DNA from: Phlebopus portentosus
Lineage: Eukaryota; Basidiomycota; Agaricomycetes; Boletales; Boletinellaceae
Length of the DNA: 64,000 bases
Direction of reading: 5' to 3'
NCBI GenBank assembly: GCA_037892935.1
Contig: JAYXKI010000013.1
Span: 620,001-684,000, forward strand
Both the position numbers and the translations under genes were made by a program. The notes under the pieces were generated by a model, which saw nothing but the letters and a program-made list of their open reading frames with translations, made no database searches and was not told the origin of the DNA. Below, piece by piece: positions 22,933 through 32,789 of the stretch (positions within the stretch are counted from its first letter, which is position 1; each line of letters begins with the position of its first letter).

Positions 22933-23158
22933 GCTAATTTGTACTACCGGCAGGCTAACCGACAGTCTTACAGTCAGAAAGATCGCCTCCTAATTATTCC
23001 TTATTCCTCAAGGTTTCATTAATATTGATTTAACTGAACCCATGTTAAGATGCAGGTCACCCTCTGATCTTGGCATCCCCGTTCAGCAATGGCTGCTTAT
23101 GCGAGACCTTGAGCAATGTCGGTTGAATTGAGTCTGTCGTGGACAACCAAGTAAGCTC

Positions 23159-24355
23159 TCAGATACTCATGTCGAATAAAGACACTGCGTACATAAAACC
23201 ATCTAGCTTCGCGTTGAAGAGAACCATGTCAAATGCATAAGAGGGTGAACTTGTCTCTGTAGCATCCTGTATAAGGATAGAGTCGTATCCCTTATTAAAA
23301 GAGGGTCAGTAGGCAATTATGCACAGACGCATGGAACTTGTGGCGTGCTTTGTAGAATGCATCGATGAATGTGCCGAAGACACATTGGTCCGCATTGACA
23401 CCAGATATGAAAAGCGTCGTGATAAGGTTATCCTGCAGGTACTGACCCATCGGCGTTTGCGCTCCCCATAAACCACTTAAACGATCTAAATCGTGAAAAG
23501 AGGCAGGTATACTGACCAACAATGACCTGATGGAAAAAGTCGACACTTACTCTTCGGGAAATACAAGTCTGTACCGGCCGCCATTCCTTCCATCGCCAGA
23601 TCAAATAGAGGACCATATTGCTAACGAAGTCGAAAGTTGGGTATGTATTACAAGTGGGAAAGTTGCAAAAGAACGACTTCCCCTTACCTGTGCATTGAAT
23701 TCTCCTCTCATGAGCTTCCTACCAAAATCTGTTCCGTTGAAAACACCCATCTCGCTTCCGAATGATGAGTTTGGGTCGTCAGGAGAACTCGCGAATCCAA
23801 ACTTTAGTGCCGGAGGCATAGTTAAAAGGTCGTAATCTGACAGTCCCCACTACAAGGCGAAGCGTGCATGCGGCAGGAATGAGTATTCTTTCGACAGCTG
23901 CTTGAGGATCGAAGCCCACCTGACACCAAATGATCTTTACACCAGCCGCACGGAATGAATGAACAGCGTCAATGGTCGGCTGGATAGCCACCAACCCAGC
24001 AGGATGATCGACAAAGGCAGGATTGAGAAAGAAGTCTATCATGAAACGGGAAAGAGTTCAGGAACAGACACCTTCCATAGACGATGAGCTTACTCTGCAT
24101 ATCAACGATGACCATAGCTGAGCGCGCTGGTGAGATCGTGATATTTGAAGTACTCGTACGGAGCGTCTTCGCACCCGTAGAATTTCCACGAGTAAGATCG
24201 AAAGTAGTCGAACCATCCGTTAGCCAATAGTTATATAAATTGCCAAAGCTAGCCAAGGTATCATTCGATGCACGGGGAGATATTTCGCGAGCGATTCCGA
24301 TGACGCTGTTGCATGCACCGAGGATCCAAAGTACCGTTATGAGAGGAAAAATCAT
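23159..24355 (-). CDS. Secreted isochorismatase-family cysteine hydrolase
   Basis: The start at 24355 gives a signal peptide (MIFPLITVLWILGACNSVIG). The isochorismatase-like fold follows in several exons: ARSAMVIVDMQ-NFFLNPAF with the catalytic Asp, AVHSFRAAGVKIIWCQ-WGLSDYDLLTMPPALKFGF, and GTDFGRKLMRGEFNAQ-YGPLFDLAMEGMAAGTDLYFPK. The LYFPK Lys is a candidate second catalytic residue. Next come NRLSGLWGAQTPMGQYLQDNLITTLFISGVNADQCVFGTFIDAFYK, with the catalytic Cys in NADQC, and GYDSILIQDATETSSPSYAFDMVLFNAK. The family cleaves ether, amide or related bonds in small molecules; here the signal peptide points to the secretory pathway or outside, and the substrate is unknown. The join FYK|GYDS needs a 58-nt intron (23348-23291) with a GC donor. 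The stop at 23159 assumes read-through of the last exon. Confidence 0.85.
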
Positions 24356-25267
24356 TTCTTAGATACTGAAAAGTTGCAGCTAGTGTAGCACATTTGTACT
24401 ATCGACCTTTTCGTTATCACCAGACACACACACGCTAATGTTAGATCAATATAACGGTGGACCGGGACGGAATGAGTGCCACGAGACCTCGATATCTGAT
24501 GGAAAACATATCGATTCACCGAACTCCACCTGCAACAACAACAACAGCTGCTTCGAAAATTCGAAGTCAGAGAGGAACATGACTCTTATCTAGTATTTGA
24601 AGCCTGTAACGAATAGTAATGCCATGCACGCGAAACCCTGAGTACGAAGTGGTACGACCGAGGAAGGAAAAAGGTAGTGTTTGCTCTTGGGTAGAGAGTC
24701 AGAAAAGAAGCATAGATACTCCACGAAGCCGCCTCCCTTGAGCAATCAACGATGGGCGTGAGAGCGGCCCGATTCAGTTTGGTCGTTTTGGTGGAAAGAA
24801 GCCCGATAGCTGAAAGAAGTCATTGTCAGAGTCAGAGGGAATTCCAGCCTCGATAAGAAAACCCGAGGAGAGAAAGAGTTCATTTGTGCAGTAGAAACAG
24901 AACGTACTCACCGACGCTGCTCGGTAAGATGAGCTGCATTGTCAGATTCAGAATCTAAGCTATGTTGGTCGTCATTGTGCAAGTTGAAGTTGGGACAAAG
25001 ATCGGCGGTAAGACAAGATTCAAGCTCCGCTACAAATCAGAATGTAGGAATGCCAATTCATCAATCCAATGTTAATAGATAAAAATAGCGAAGTCGAGAT
25101 GAATATAATTTAGATGGTATGATATGCTATACAAATGAATGAGCCCGTCCGATGTGTTCCCGGCGTTTCGTGTCGTTTAAAGGCATTACTACGTACAAAA
25201 GGAAAATTCGCTGGTCCGCAGGTAAATCAAAACATGAAAGCGAAATACAGTCCATTGCAACAATTGC
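24356..25267. other. Intergenic, no supported gene
   Basis: No ORF of note on either strand across about 900 bp. It probably contains the promoter of the isochorismatase-like gene (minus strand) and the 3' end of the four-TM protein gene. Confidence 0.5.
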
Positions 25268-26117
25268 TCAGACCTTCTCCGATGCACGGTGAGAGCCGAA
25301 GGAGTGCTCCTTATCAGCGTAAGGATATGTCACAGGTGGACTGATGAACGCGTCTGTGCTGTCGCGGCGCGGCACCTGCATGTATGTCTTCATTGCCGAG
25401 AGCCTCCACATTTCTTCCTTCTCTTCTTGCAGTTGGATTACGTACCGCGCTACAATTACGCATTCATCTATACCGATTTATACATTAGTCACCAGTGCAA
25501 ATGAGACAGGTATGCAGATCAACTTACAGAATTGCACAGCCCACCCTAATACGATCAGAGCAATTATGACATATCTGTGCGTGTTGTAATGGTTGCAGGT
25601 GTCGATGACGTTCTGGTCTGTAGACCCATCCTTGCACGCATCGATGACCTCTTGCTTGTTCGCAATGAAGAGGAGGACGGTGGTCGCAATGCCTGCGATA
25701 ATGTTGATTGCCAGCAGCCAGTTGAGCGTTCTTGAGAAGATTCGGACTAGTGGTAGTCGGCGGAGGACGCAGCCGATGAGTCTACACAGTGATTTACTTA
25801 GGTGGTAGTCCGCGCGTGGAGAAGTGCAAAATACGTACCCGAGGAGAGAGACAATGAATAGTAGGGTCATGACAGCAGCCGTCACAATAGTGGCGATTTT
25901 GTATTTCTGCTCATCGAATCCTGAAGAAAGTCATAATGAGCTAAATTAGACTGAGCAGTCTAAAGAGGGACTTCTACTAACGTCCTTGAGCAATAGAATA
26001 ATAACTTATTCCCGCAAAGGCTCCCGTTATGATGAGTTCGAAGAACGAAAGGACGAACACGCCCAATCGGACAGGCAAGCAGCAGCAGAACTTGTGTGAC
26101 TTGACACCATAAGCCAT
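25268..26117 (-). CDS. Four-transmembrane-segment membrane protein
   Basis: Four exons (26117-25982, 25920-25839, 25781-25528, 25449-25268) splice in frame to 217 aa. The N-terminus MAYGVKSHKFCCCLPVRLGVF carries a triple Cys, possibly palmitoylated. Hydrophobic segments are LGVFVLSFFELIITGAFAGISYY, IVTAAVMTLLFIVSLLG, WLLAINIIAGIATTVLLFIA and YVIIALIVLGWAVQF. A loop with Cys residues (VIDACKDGSTDQNVIDTCNHY) lies between TM3 and TM4. The tail is hydrophilic (RYVIQLQEEKEEMWRLSAMKTYMQVPRR). The topology is tetraspan/MARVEL-like, common in basidiomycetes. No function is known. The start was chosen because the CCC motif directly follows it; the frame is open upstream. Confidence 0.82.
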
Positions 26118-26279
26118 CTCAGCTCTTTCACAAAGAAAAATGCTTAGAACAAGAGCTGGGAAGCTGAGAGAAGATAGCCTGAGACAAAGAGTAGAAGTAG
26201 GGCTCAAGCCTGAATTGGAGAGAAGGGTTTTTGAAGAGACGGAGAAGTAATACCGCCCAACTCTTTCAGCAAGCCTTAC

Positions 26280-26286
26280 TTTTATA
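26280..26286 (-). promoter_or_regulatory. TATA-like box of the four-TM protein gene
   Basis: TATAAAA on the minus strand, about 163 nt upstream of the ATG at 26117; plausible if the leader is about 130 nt. Confidence 0.35.
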
Positions 26287-26639
26287 GTCCATCTCGGAGT
26301 CGCGGCGCGCAGCACAGGTGTGTGCAGCCATCAGCGTGGCAGTGAACGGCTGAGAATAGCCGAATAAGGAATACAGCGCTCGTAGTTTTAGTCCGGCTCG
26401 GCTCAACGCTGTGTAGACGCCCGAACTTGTCCGCCACGGATTCAGATTCAGATGCACAGCGTACTGAGCTTCGATTGGCTATGCTTTTATTTTTATTTTT
26501 AGTTTGTTATGTATTCCGCAGACAGACGTCCTCGCTCGCGTATATTCCGCAGCAGATAAGTCATGGAAGGGCTGCCGGCAGACATTCATGGTGAAAGTTG
26601 AAATGAAGGAGGAATGATTGACGGAAAATGAATATTCCC

Positions 26640-27620
26640 ATATTTAGAAATCACGCGGAGAAAAAATCCGTATATACAGTAAAACCAAGATCCCGAGCCG
26701 GGCTTGTCATTTATTTATGAACCATTCGGCCTCCTTTTCCCGTGGTGTACACGTAACATACAGAGATCCAGAGACTCCTGATTGAATTGTTGCCAAAATT
26801 ATCGTCCGCTCACAGCCAGCTGGAGCCCACGCGGCCGTAAGTAAACGAGACGCGAAATCATCAAGAACTATATGGCTTGCACTTTTATCATAGAGCAAAG
26901 GCGGGATGTACGACTGAGTCAGATGCGGTAGAAATTTGGCACACTTAGCTTCCGAAAGCTGTGCAAGAATTCGGGAGCCTAGCCTCAAAACTCAGCAAGT
27001 AACAAACAAACACTACACCCTACGAGCGACACGAACAACAAGCAGAAAGAACGAGCATGTCAGCGGGAAACACACCCAATCCAAGATGCTAAGATACAGA
27101 ACAATTCAACTCGGCGTCGCCATAGTCAGGAGTAAGGACACCTTCAGTTCTCCGTTCTCACCTCTTCATCGTATCCTTGAACTGAGACGCGCTCCTCCTC
27201 AGCACTAACATCCCCACCATACGCCTGCGTCGAGACTGCCTCCGCAGCACGATCAGTACCCAAACCCTTCGCAGCCCTCACAAATGCGTCAACCTTCTCT
27301 AGTTCCTTCCAACGTCCTTGTTCACTATCTACGCTCCGTCGATCATGCTTGACGCCACCCGCAACGTCGACAGCCCGCGGACGGACACATTCGATTGCTT
27401 CGAAGACGTTATCAGTTGTTGGAGAATTAGCATTGGTGGTCCTGGCTGTTTATGGTATGACCGCTGGAGTAGAAGAGAGAAGAGGAAGAGATGAAAGCAA
27501 GTTTGGATGATGAAAGGCTCATTTTCCCCAGCATTCGCGACAGCTCTTGCGAGGTCCCAATCAACGACCTTCCCACCACCACCACTACTACTACTACTAC
27601 TACTTACCGACACATCCAAA
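26640..27620 (-). pseudogene. Relic duplicate of the 3' end of trp1 with its 3' flank
   Basis: On the minus strand 27619-27530 reads SSGGGGKVVDWDLARAVANAGENEPF, matching SGGSGKVVDWDLAKTVADAGEVKP in the PRAI domain of the intact trp1 gene (32790-35476). Down to about 27200 it matches the trp1 C-terminal region at the DNA level (for example cgcctgcgtcgagactgcctcc), with a deletion and frame breaks. The similarity continues past the stop into the 3' flank (acaccctacgag..agaaagaacg, gatcccgagccg), pairing with 32285-32760. Only the PRAI end is present, so no enzyme can be made. The orientation is the same as trp1. Confidence 0.85.
27573..27605. repeat. Trinucleotide microsatellite
   Basis: A run of CCA followed by (CTA)n lies in the trp1 relic. 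Read on the minus strand it gives a poly-Ser then Gly run where trp1 has the short SGGSG. Repeat expansion after loss of constraint is likely. Confidence 0.8.
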
Positions 27621-27714
27621 TCGTAGTAGTCCGGCTATAGCCGCCTACGCACGTGTCTCAAGACTTTTATGAAAAATAAATTCTTTACAGCAATATTAAT
27701 GTTAGTCGCCTCGA

Positions 27715-27754
27715 TCGCGACACAACCTGAGCTTGTGTCGAGGTTGTGTCGCGA
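27715..27754. repeat. Perfect 14-bp inverted repeat upstream of the SRPK-like gene
   Basis: TCGCGACACAACCT (27715-27728) and its exact reverse complement AGGTTGTGTCGCGA (27741-27754) flank a 12-nt loop that itself holds a TTGTGTCG repeat. It lies about 180 nt before the chosen start at 27936. It could be a dimeric factor site or a hairpin; no function can be assigned. Confidence 0.7.
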
Positions 27755-27935
27755 CAACCTTACGGCTTTCATTCCCCGCGGGGATACGTTCCCGTCGTTA
27801 CTTAACGGTCAGAGCTTTCTGATGAGATACCAAAGCGTCGCTGTCCCATACTCGCGAAACTTCTTCGTCAACCATTTTGCTGCTCGCAGGACAAACTCCA
27901 TCGTGCACAGACTCCGGAATCCTTCATCCCGAATC

Positions 27936-29325
27936 ATGTCGTCTGCAGTCCAGCCACTATACCATTGTGCCCATCTCGACGACGTTGAGGACCCTGAACA
28001 TTATCGACCAGGCGATTTCCACCCTGTATCGATCGGTGATGTCTTTTCTCGAGGTCGCTATAGAGTTCTGCATAAACTAGGCTTCGGTGGCTCATCGACG
28101 GTCTGGCTCGCTCGAGACCAAAAAAAGCAATTCGAAAGCGAGGAATCGGAAAGTCTCGTTAGTCTGAAGGTTCTTAGTGCAGTGGCGTCGTCCAAACAGC
28201 CTACAGAAATTCCGGAACTTCACATTCCTCAAGAGCTCAGCAAAATACTTCGCGATGTCGATCATCCTGGTAGACGACATCTTCAAATCATCGAAGACCA
28301 CTTCTTGGTGGAAGGTCCAAACGGATCTCACCTTTGCATGACTTACCCTTTCGCTGGACCCAGTATTTTGTCCATGTCAGAGACTATCGACAGAACTTCT
28401 GGAAGCAGAGGGCTTCGGGGAGACCTTGCGAGAAAGGTGGCCAAGCAGCTTGCCGAAACAGTGGAACTGCTTCATTCAGCAGGGGTCGTCCATGGAGGTA
28501 CGTTTCTTGGGCTTAACACTTGATAGGCAGGTTCTGATAATTTGTTTGTTACATTTGCTTTCAGACTTGACATCATCAAACATCCTGTTTCGTTTATCTT
28601 CCGAGGTTTTGAAGTGGAATGATGACGAAGTCTATCAGATGTTAGGTAACCCTCAAACGGAGAGCGTGATCACTCGCGATGGATCGCCGCCGAGCCCTGC
28701 TGCTCCCTCAGATCTAGTCGCTCCAATCGACGTTTCCTCTCTTTGCAACCCCCAATTTCTTGAAGAAGATGTCGTCCTCATTGACTATGGTCAGTCATAC
28801 TTCACTGATCGTGTGCCGAAGGATTATACGCCCGCCACGCCATATCACTATCTCTCTCCTGAGGCGTACTTTGACTCCAAGCTCACATTCGCATCCGACG
28901 TCTGGGCGCTGGCCTGCGTGATATACGAGATCAGAGCTGGATTTGCTCTATTTGAGCCCTTCCTCGCTAGCACTCATACGGTTCTAAAACAGATGGTTGA
29001 AATGCTGGGAAGGTTCCCCGACCCGTGGTGGAGCTCCTGGGATCAACGATTAAAATGGTTCGAAGAATCTGGTGAGCCAAAGTCCGAAGCGGAGCAGCAA
29101 AAAGCTGGCGTTTTTGTTCAAGCGGAGAAGACCTCCATTCGTAGAAAGCTGTGCTCAATCGGCATACCAGATGAGGTTTACGACGAGGTTACGACAGGAA
29201 CGCCGTTAGAGAAAGAAGAAGCTGACCTCCTCGCTGACCTGTTGGAGAAGATGTTAAATTACCTTCCTGAGGATAGGATTACAATGAAGGAAGTGGTGCA
29301 ACATCCGTGGTTCAAGTATCAATAA
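27936..29325 (+). CDS. SRPK-like serine/threonine protein kinase
   Basis: Two exons (27936-28497, 28565-29325; 67-nt intron) give 440 aa. SRPKs phosphorylate SR-rich splicing proteins; fungi have expanded sets with unknown targets. Features include YRPGDFHPVSIGDVFSRGRYRVLHKLGFGGSSTVWLARD (Gly loop) and VSLKVL (ATP Lys). The catalytic loop HGDLTSSNILF is split by the intron after the first base of the Gly codon. LIDYGQSY stands in the DFG position (DYG), followed by YLSPEAYF (APE position) and SDVWALACVIYEI. The insert between the catalytic loop and DYG is about 60 residues, as in SRPKs. The C-terminus ends RITMKEVVQHPWFKYQ. The frame is open upstream to 27669; a start at 27822 would add a basic, Arg-rich leader (MRYQSVAVPYSRNFFVNHFAARR) resembling a mitochondrial presequence. 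The DYG motif is tolerated in active kinases, so activity is likely. Confidence 0.9.
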
Positions 29326-29718
29326 TATTACTGTTTACGCTTTCTTTACGCTGGTATCCAATCTCCGATTTTTCTTCGGATGCATGTCTTGCATCTCTAT
29401 TCCATTGAATAATATGGTTTTCGCCAGGCTGGTCGGGACCTCAAGAGATTTTTTTTTAAAAATGGAAAGACACCGCACTCGCATACTCAGGGAATGTCAC
29501 ATTTTTACGACAACTATCAGTGAAGAAATTTTTGCACATCCAATAATCTCCGGCATATCTGTGTTTTGGCGTCTTTTATGGATATAATAACGTCAGTGTC
29601 TTCAAATAAATGGTCCCTCGGTTTCATAAACATCTGACACTTTGATTCTAATCGCCCCAAAGTACATTACAAAATTACTTGACGATACAACGCCGATATG
29701 ACAGACCTCTGAAAGACT

Positions 29719-30215
29719 TCAGATATCATGTACAGTTTCAGTGCCGTCCTCTTCAATCAAAACAAAGCCCTTATCTTTCTTGTGTTTCAGCTCCCACATT
29801 TCTGTGTTGGGTTTGTCGTTCTGATCAAGCAAAACCCTATCGTTGTTATCGACATAAATGTGTACCGCATAGCCTTTCTGTGCTCTGGCTAACAGACAGA
29901 AAGTATGTGAGCATATGCCATAAAGTGAGCAAGACATGAGAAAATCGCACTATTGATAATATATCCTGTAATATGGCGTTAGTATTGACATATTGACGTC
30001 CCACTCGAGTTGTATTATGAGGTTCTTTGCTAGACGCCAGATCAGTTAGAATCCTTGTCCCTTCGTTAAGAGCAAAATCATGAACTACTTACCGAACGAT
30101 TGCGGTATCCATCCCATGTTCGCTGAGCTAGTTGAGTGAAAAGGCTCTCACAGGCTTTCTTCATGTTCGCGTTACCCGGAATTTTGCATTTCCAGAGGAG
30201 TGTGACAGCCGACAT
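29719..30215 (-). CDS. Small hypothetical protein
   Basis: Not recognised. The proposed model starts at 30215 with MSAVTLLWKCKIPGNANMKKACESLFTQLAQRTWDGYRNRS, followed by a GTAAGT donor at about 30092. A tiny exon encodes DILSI after a tactaac-type branch site and ttacag. The last exon reads KGYAVHIYVDNNDRVLLDQNDKPNTEMWELKHKKDKGFVLIEEDGTETVHDI, stop at 29719. All joins keep frame, giving about 97 aa, soluble and rich in Asp, Lys and Asn. The last exon, read alone, is a clear coding-like stretch. Exon 2 is the weakest part. Confidence 0.5.
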
Positions 30216-31570
30216 TCCGATGTAAAGTAAACGTTGGAGCTATAGACAAGCTGGGTGTGGATAGATACTTCCGATCTCTGTAACAGACACTGGAGGAAAT
30301 GGGAATGAGGAACTTCTATGAAGAACGAAGACGTGATATTTATACAGAGAGAAATACGTTTGCCATTGAGAAATGAGTCTGCCACAGAGTGATAGGTTTG
30401 CCACAGCAAAACTCGTTGAAATTTCACACTGGGCAGAATTACATATAGGACCCTCTAGAACTTTGGTTGGAACGTGAAACCGGCTGACTGAGGGAGGTTT
30501 TTTGAATTTTGTCCAAGCTCTGGGCAGGTCTGAAACCCATTTTTCCCGATGTGTAATGCGCCACAGAGAAATAAGCAAACCTTCGTTTCAGTGGTCGATA
30601 GGGACTGTGACGGTGCGTGCCTGTCTTCTTCCGACCCTGAATGCTCGTTAACTCTTGACCGCCCTGTTCCTCAGCGAGAGTTTGACGCGCAACTGCTATC
30701 TTCGAGAATGGACTCATCTTTCCGATTAAAAATGTGGAGCTGCTCTTGCTGCCTGTTTTGCTTTGCCTACGGTCGGAAGGGGAATTGATTCGATGCCTGC
30801 ATTTCAAACCTCGGAACATTGCGGTTATCGTACAGAGAGAAGGGATGCCTCGAGGCACCGGCGCCCTACTATCTTCAATTTCCTGAGTTCTTGCCGCTTC
30901 TCTTGTAAGTTTGCCGCGACTTCACTTCGGAGAGCCATCTCGCTTCTCAGGTTGCCTCAACTTGCCTCAACTTGCCTGAGATCTCGCAGGCAAACATGGT
31001 TAGCTGGTTAGCGCTCTGGTGGTTCAATGTAAGTCTTCTGTGTATGCACGCTCTCTTTAGAGTTTGCTGGATTACCCAGGCGGCATACAGACCCAACCCT
31101 TCAGTCGCACTTGTAATTGAAAACAGGTTGAATTTACTTTGAGCTAACACATTATGAAAGCTGCATTTCTGTCGCCCTTGCTTGCTTACTTCTCTTTTTG
31201 CTAGAGCAATACCACGGGAGTACTTCAACAGGGTCAGCTGATGACCCTGTCTCCTGATTTCCTAAGACGTTCCTCAGCTACTACATCGTCGACAACAGTG
31301 AAAACAGCGCGAAATAGTTTGGATCCCACCGGAACAGGCACCGGTTTACAGCAGCGATGATTAGACACCATCAAGTTCCTTCCCTCCAGACGAGCCATCA
31401 AAGACGAACTTTGTGATAATGTTGACAATGGAAACCAAAGTGGTAGAAGTACTGAGTAAGTTGGAAGGAATTGGCGAATGAATGCAAATGTGTTAAAATA
31501 GACTAGCGGATCATTTCGCCACGTGTCCGTGGCAGATCCTGGCAGATCTGAGATCGACGAAAATTGAATA
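30216..31570. other. Intergenic, no supported gene
   Basis: Short ORFs only. Noted features are a short tandem repeat (caacttgcct, about 30955-30980) and a D-arm/T-arm-like fragment near 30998-31030 that is too short for a tRNA. A partial pyrimidine and A-rich composition gives no further clue. Confidence 0.45.
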
Positions 31571-32274
31571 CAGTTGAAATTGTCATAACGCATAATGTCA
31601 GGAGACTACCTTTTGTAATGCATTATCAGATTTATGCAATAACATGTGTGTCGGAAACTATTTCCTTTTTTGGAATTTAATATATTTTAGGTCAGGTGAT
31701 GTGTATACAGAGGCTACTCTGTGCTTATCTCTCTTATCTTGCCCTCGTCATTGTTGCATCTCTGGCTGCAACCCACAGTGCAGGCAATGTTGTCTGCTTA
31801 GAGATGCTCATCACCTTCTTGAAGAGCTCACCACGGAATTTCCTCAATGTTCTTATCAATGTAAGTACTTTTGTATGGCTGTAGAGTATGAGGTTTGCAT
31901 GTTAGCTGGGGTGGCATGGAGGGCACACAAAATACTCTGAATGTCAATCATTGTAATATATCTGATTATTTAGTGCATACACAATGCGGATCCTTGGTGA
32001 AACAAGTGCTATTTTCTTGACTTTTAAAATTTTGAATGTCAATTGTAAACACTTGAGCTGTCAATTAGTATCAAAACTAATTATAAGCATGGCTATAGAG
32101 TGGTTATCATACTCCGACTGATATCATAATGCATAATTTTGTCAAAAAATTCAATGCATTATTCCATATGACATTTTTGCATAATTTCCTGCCTCCCAAC
32201 ATGGGAGACACCCTAAAGTGATGCATTATGAAATATATGCATTATGAACCGATGCATTATGACAATTACGACTG
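31571..32274. mobile_element. MITE, same CAGTTGAAATT/GCATTATG family, TA-flanked
   Basis: The left end CAGTTGAAATTGTCATAACGCAT (31571-31593) and the reverse complement of the right end (32252-32274) differ at 3 of 23 positions. TA occurs on both sides (31569-31570 and 32275-32276), the expected Tc1/mariner target duplication. Both ends contain repeated ATGCATTATG units. The right end shares long similarity with the left end of the element at 13530. At 704 bp with no transposase ORF it is non-autonomous. The trp1 relic at 26620-26640 seems to show the corresponding site without the insertion. Confidence 0.82.
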
Positions 32275-32789
32275 TATCTATATATTGGGAAATCACGTGG
32301 AGATAAATCGATATATATATAGTTTCAAGATCAAGGCAAAGAGATCCCGAGCCGGTTCGAAATGTGGTGTAAACCAGCAGAGACTGACGGTATTCTTCCT
32401 CTGAATTGTTGCGCAATTGCTCAACGCGCACAGTGAACCATGCGCCTATAAATAAATGAGATCAAGAACTATGTCGCTTGTATTTCCATCATAAAGTTCA
32501 GAAAAGCGGGGTATGGGTGCCGACTCGGGGAAAATCAGCATCAGATCCAGACCAGAGTAATGTCAGCAGCGAAAAGTTAGCTCCCGAAAGCTGTGCAAGA
32601 ACTCAGGAGCACACCTTCCGTGGTAAACTTCATATCAAAATCCAGCAATGACGACGTTACACCCTAAAAATGAGAAGAACAAGGCAGAAAGAACGAACAT
32701 GCAAACAAGACACAGGGAAACATGCCCATCCAGAATATCAAACAGAGCAATTCAATTTGGTGTCACCTAGGTCAAGAGTAAGATCATCT

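Noticed and set aside
30995..31035. tRNA-like fragment (ttagctggttagcgctc followed by ggttcaat)
   Set aside because: D-arm-like and T-arm-like words are adjacent, with no room for an anticodon arm and no acceptor stem; at most a SINE or tRNA scrap.
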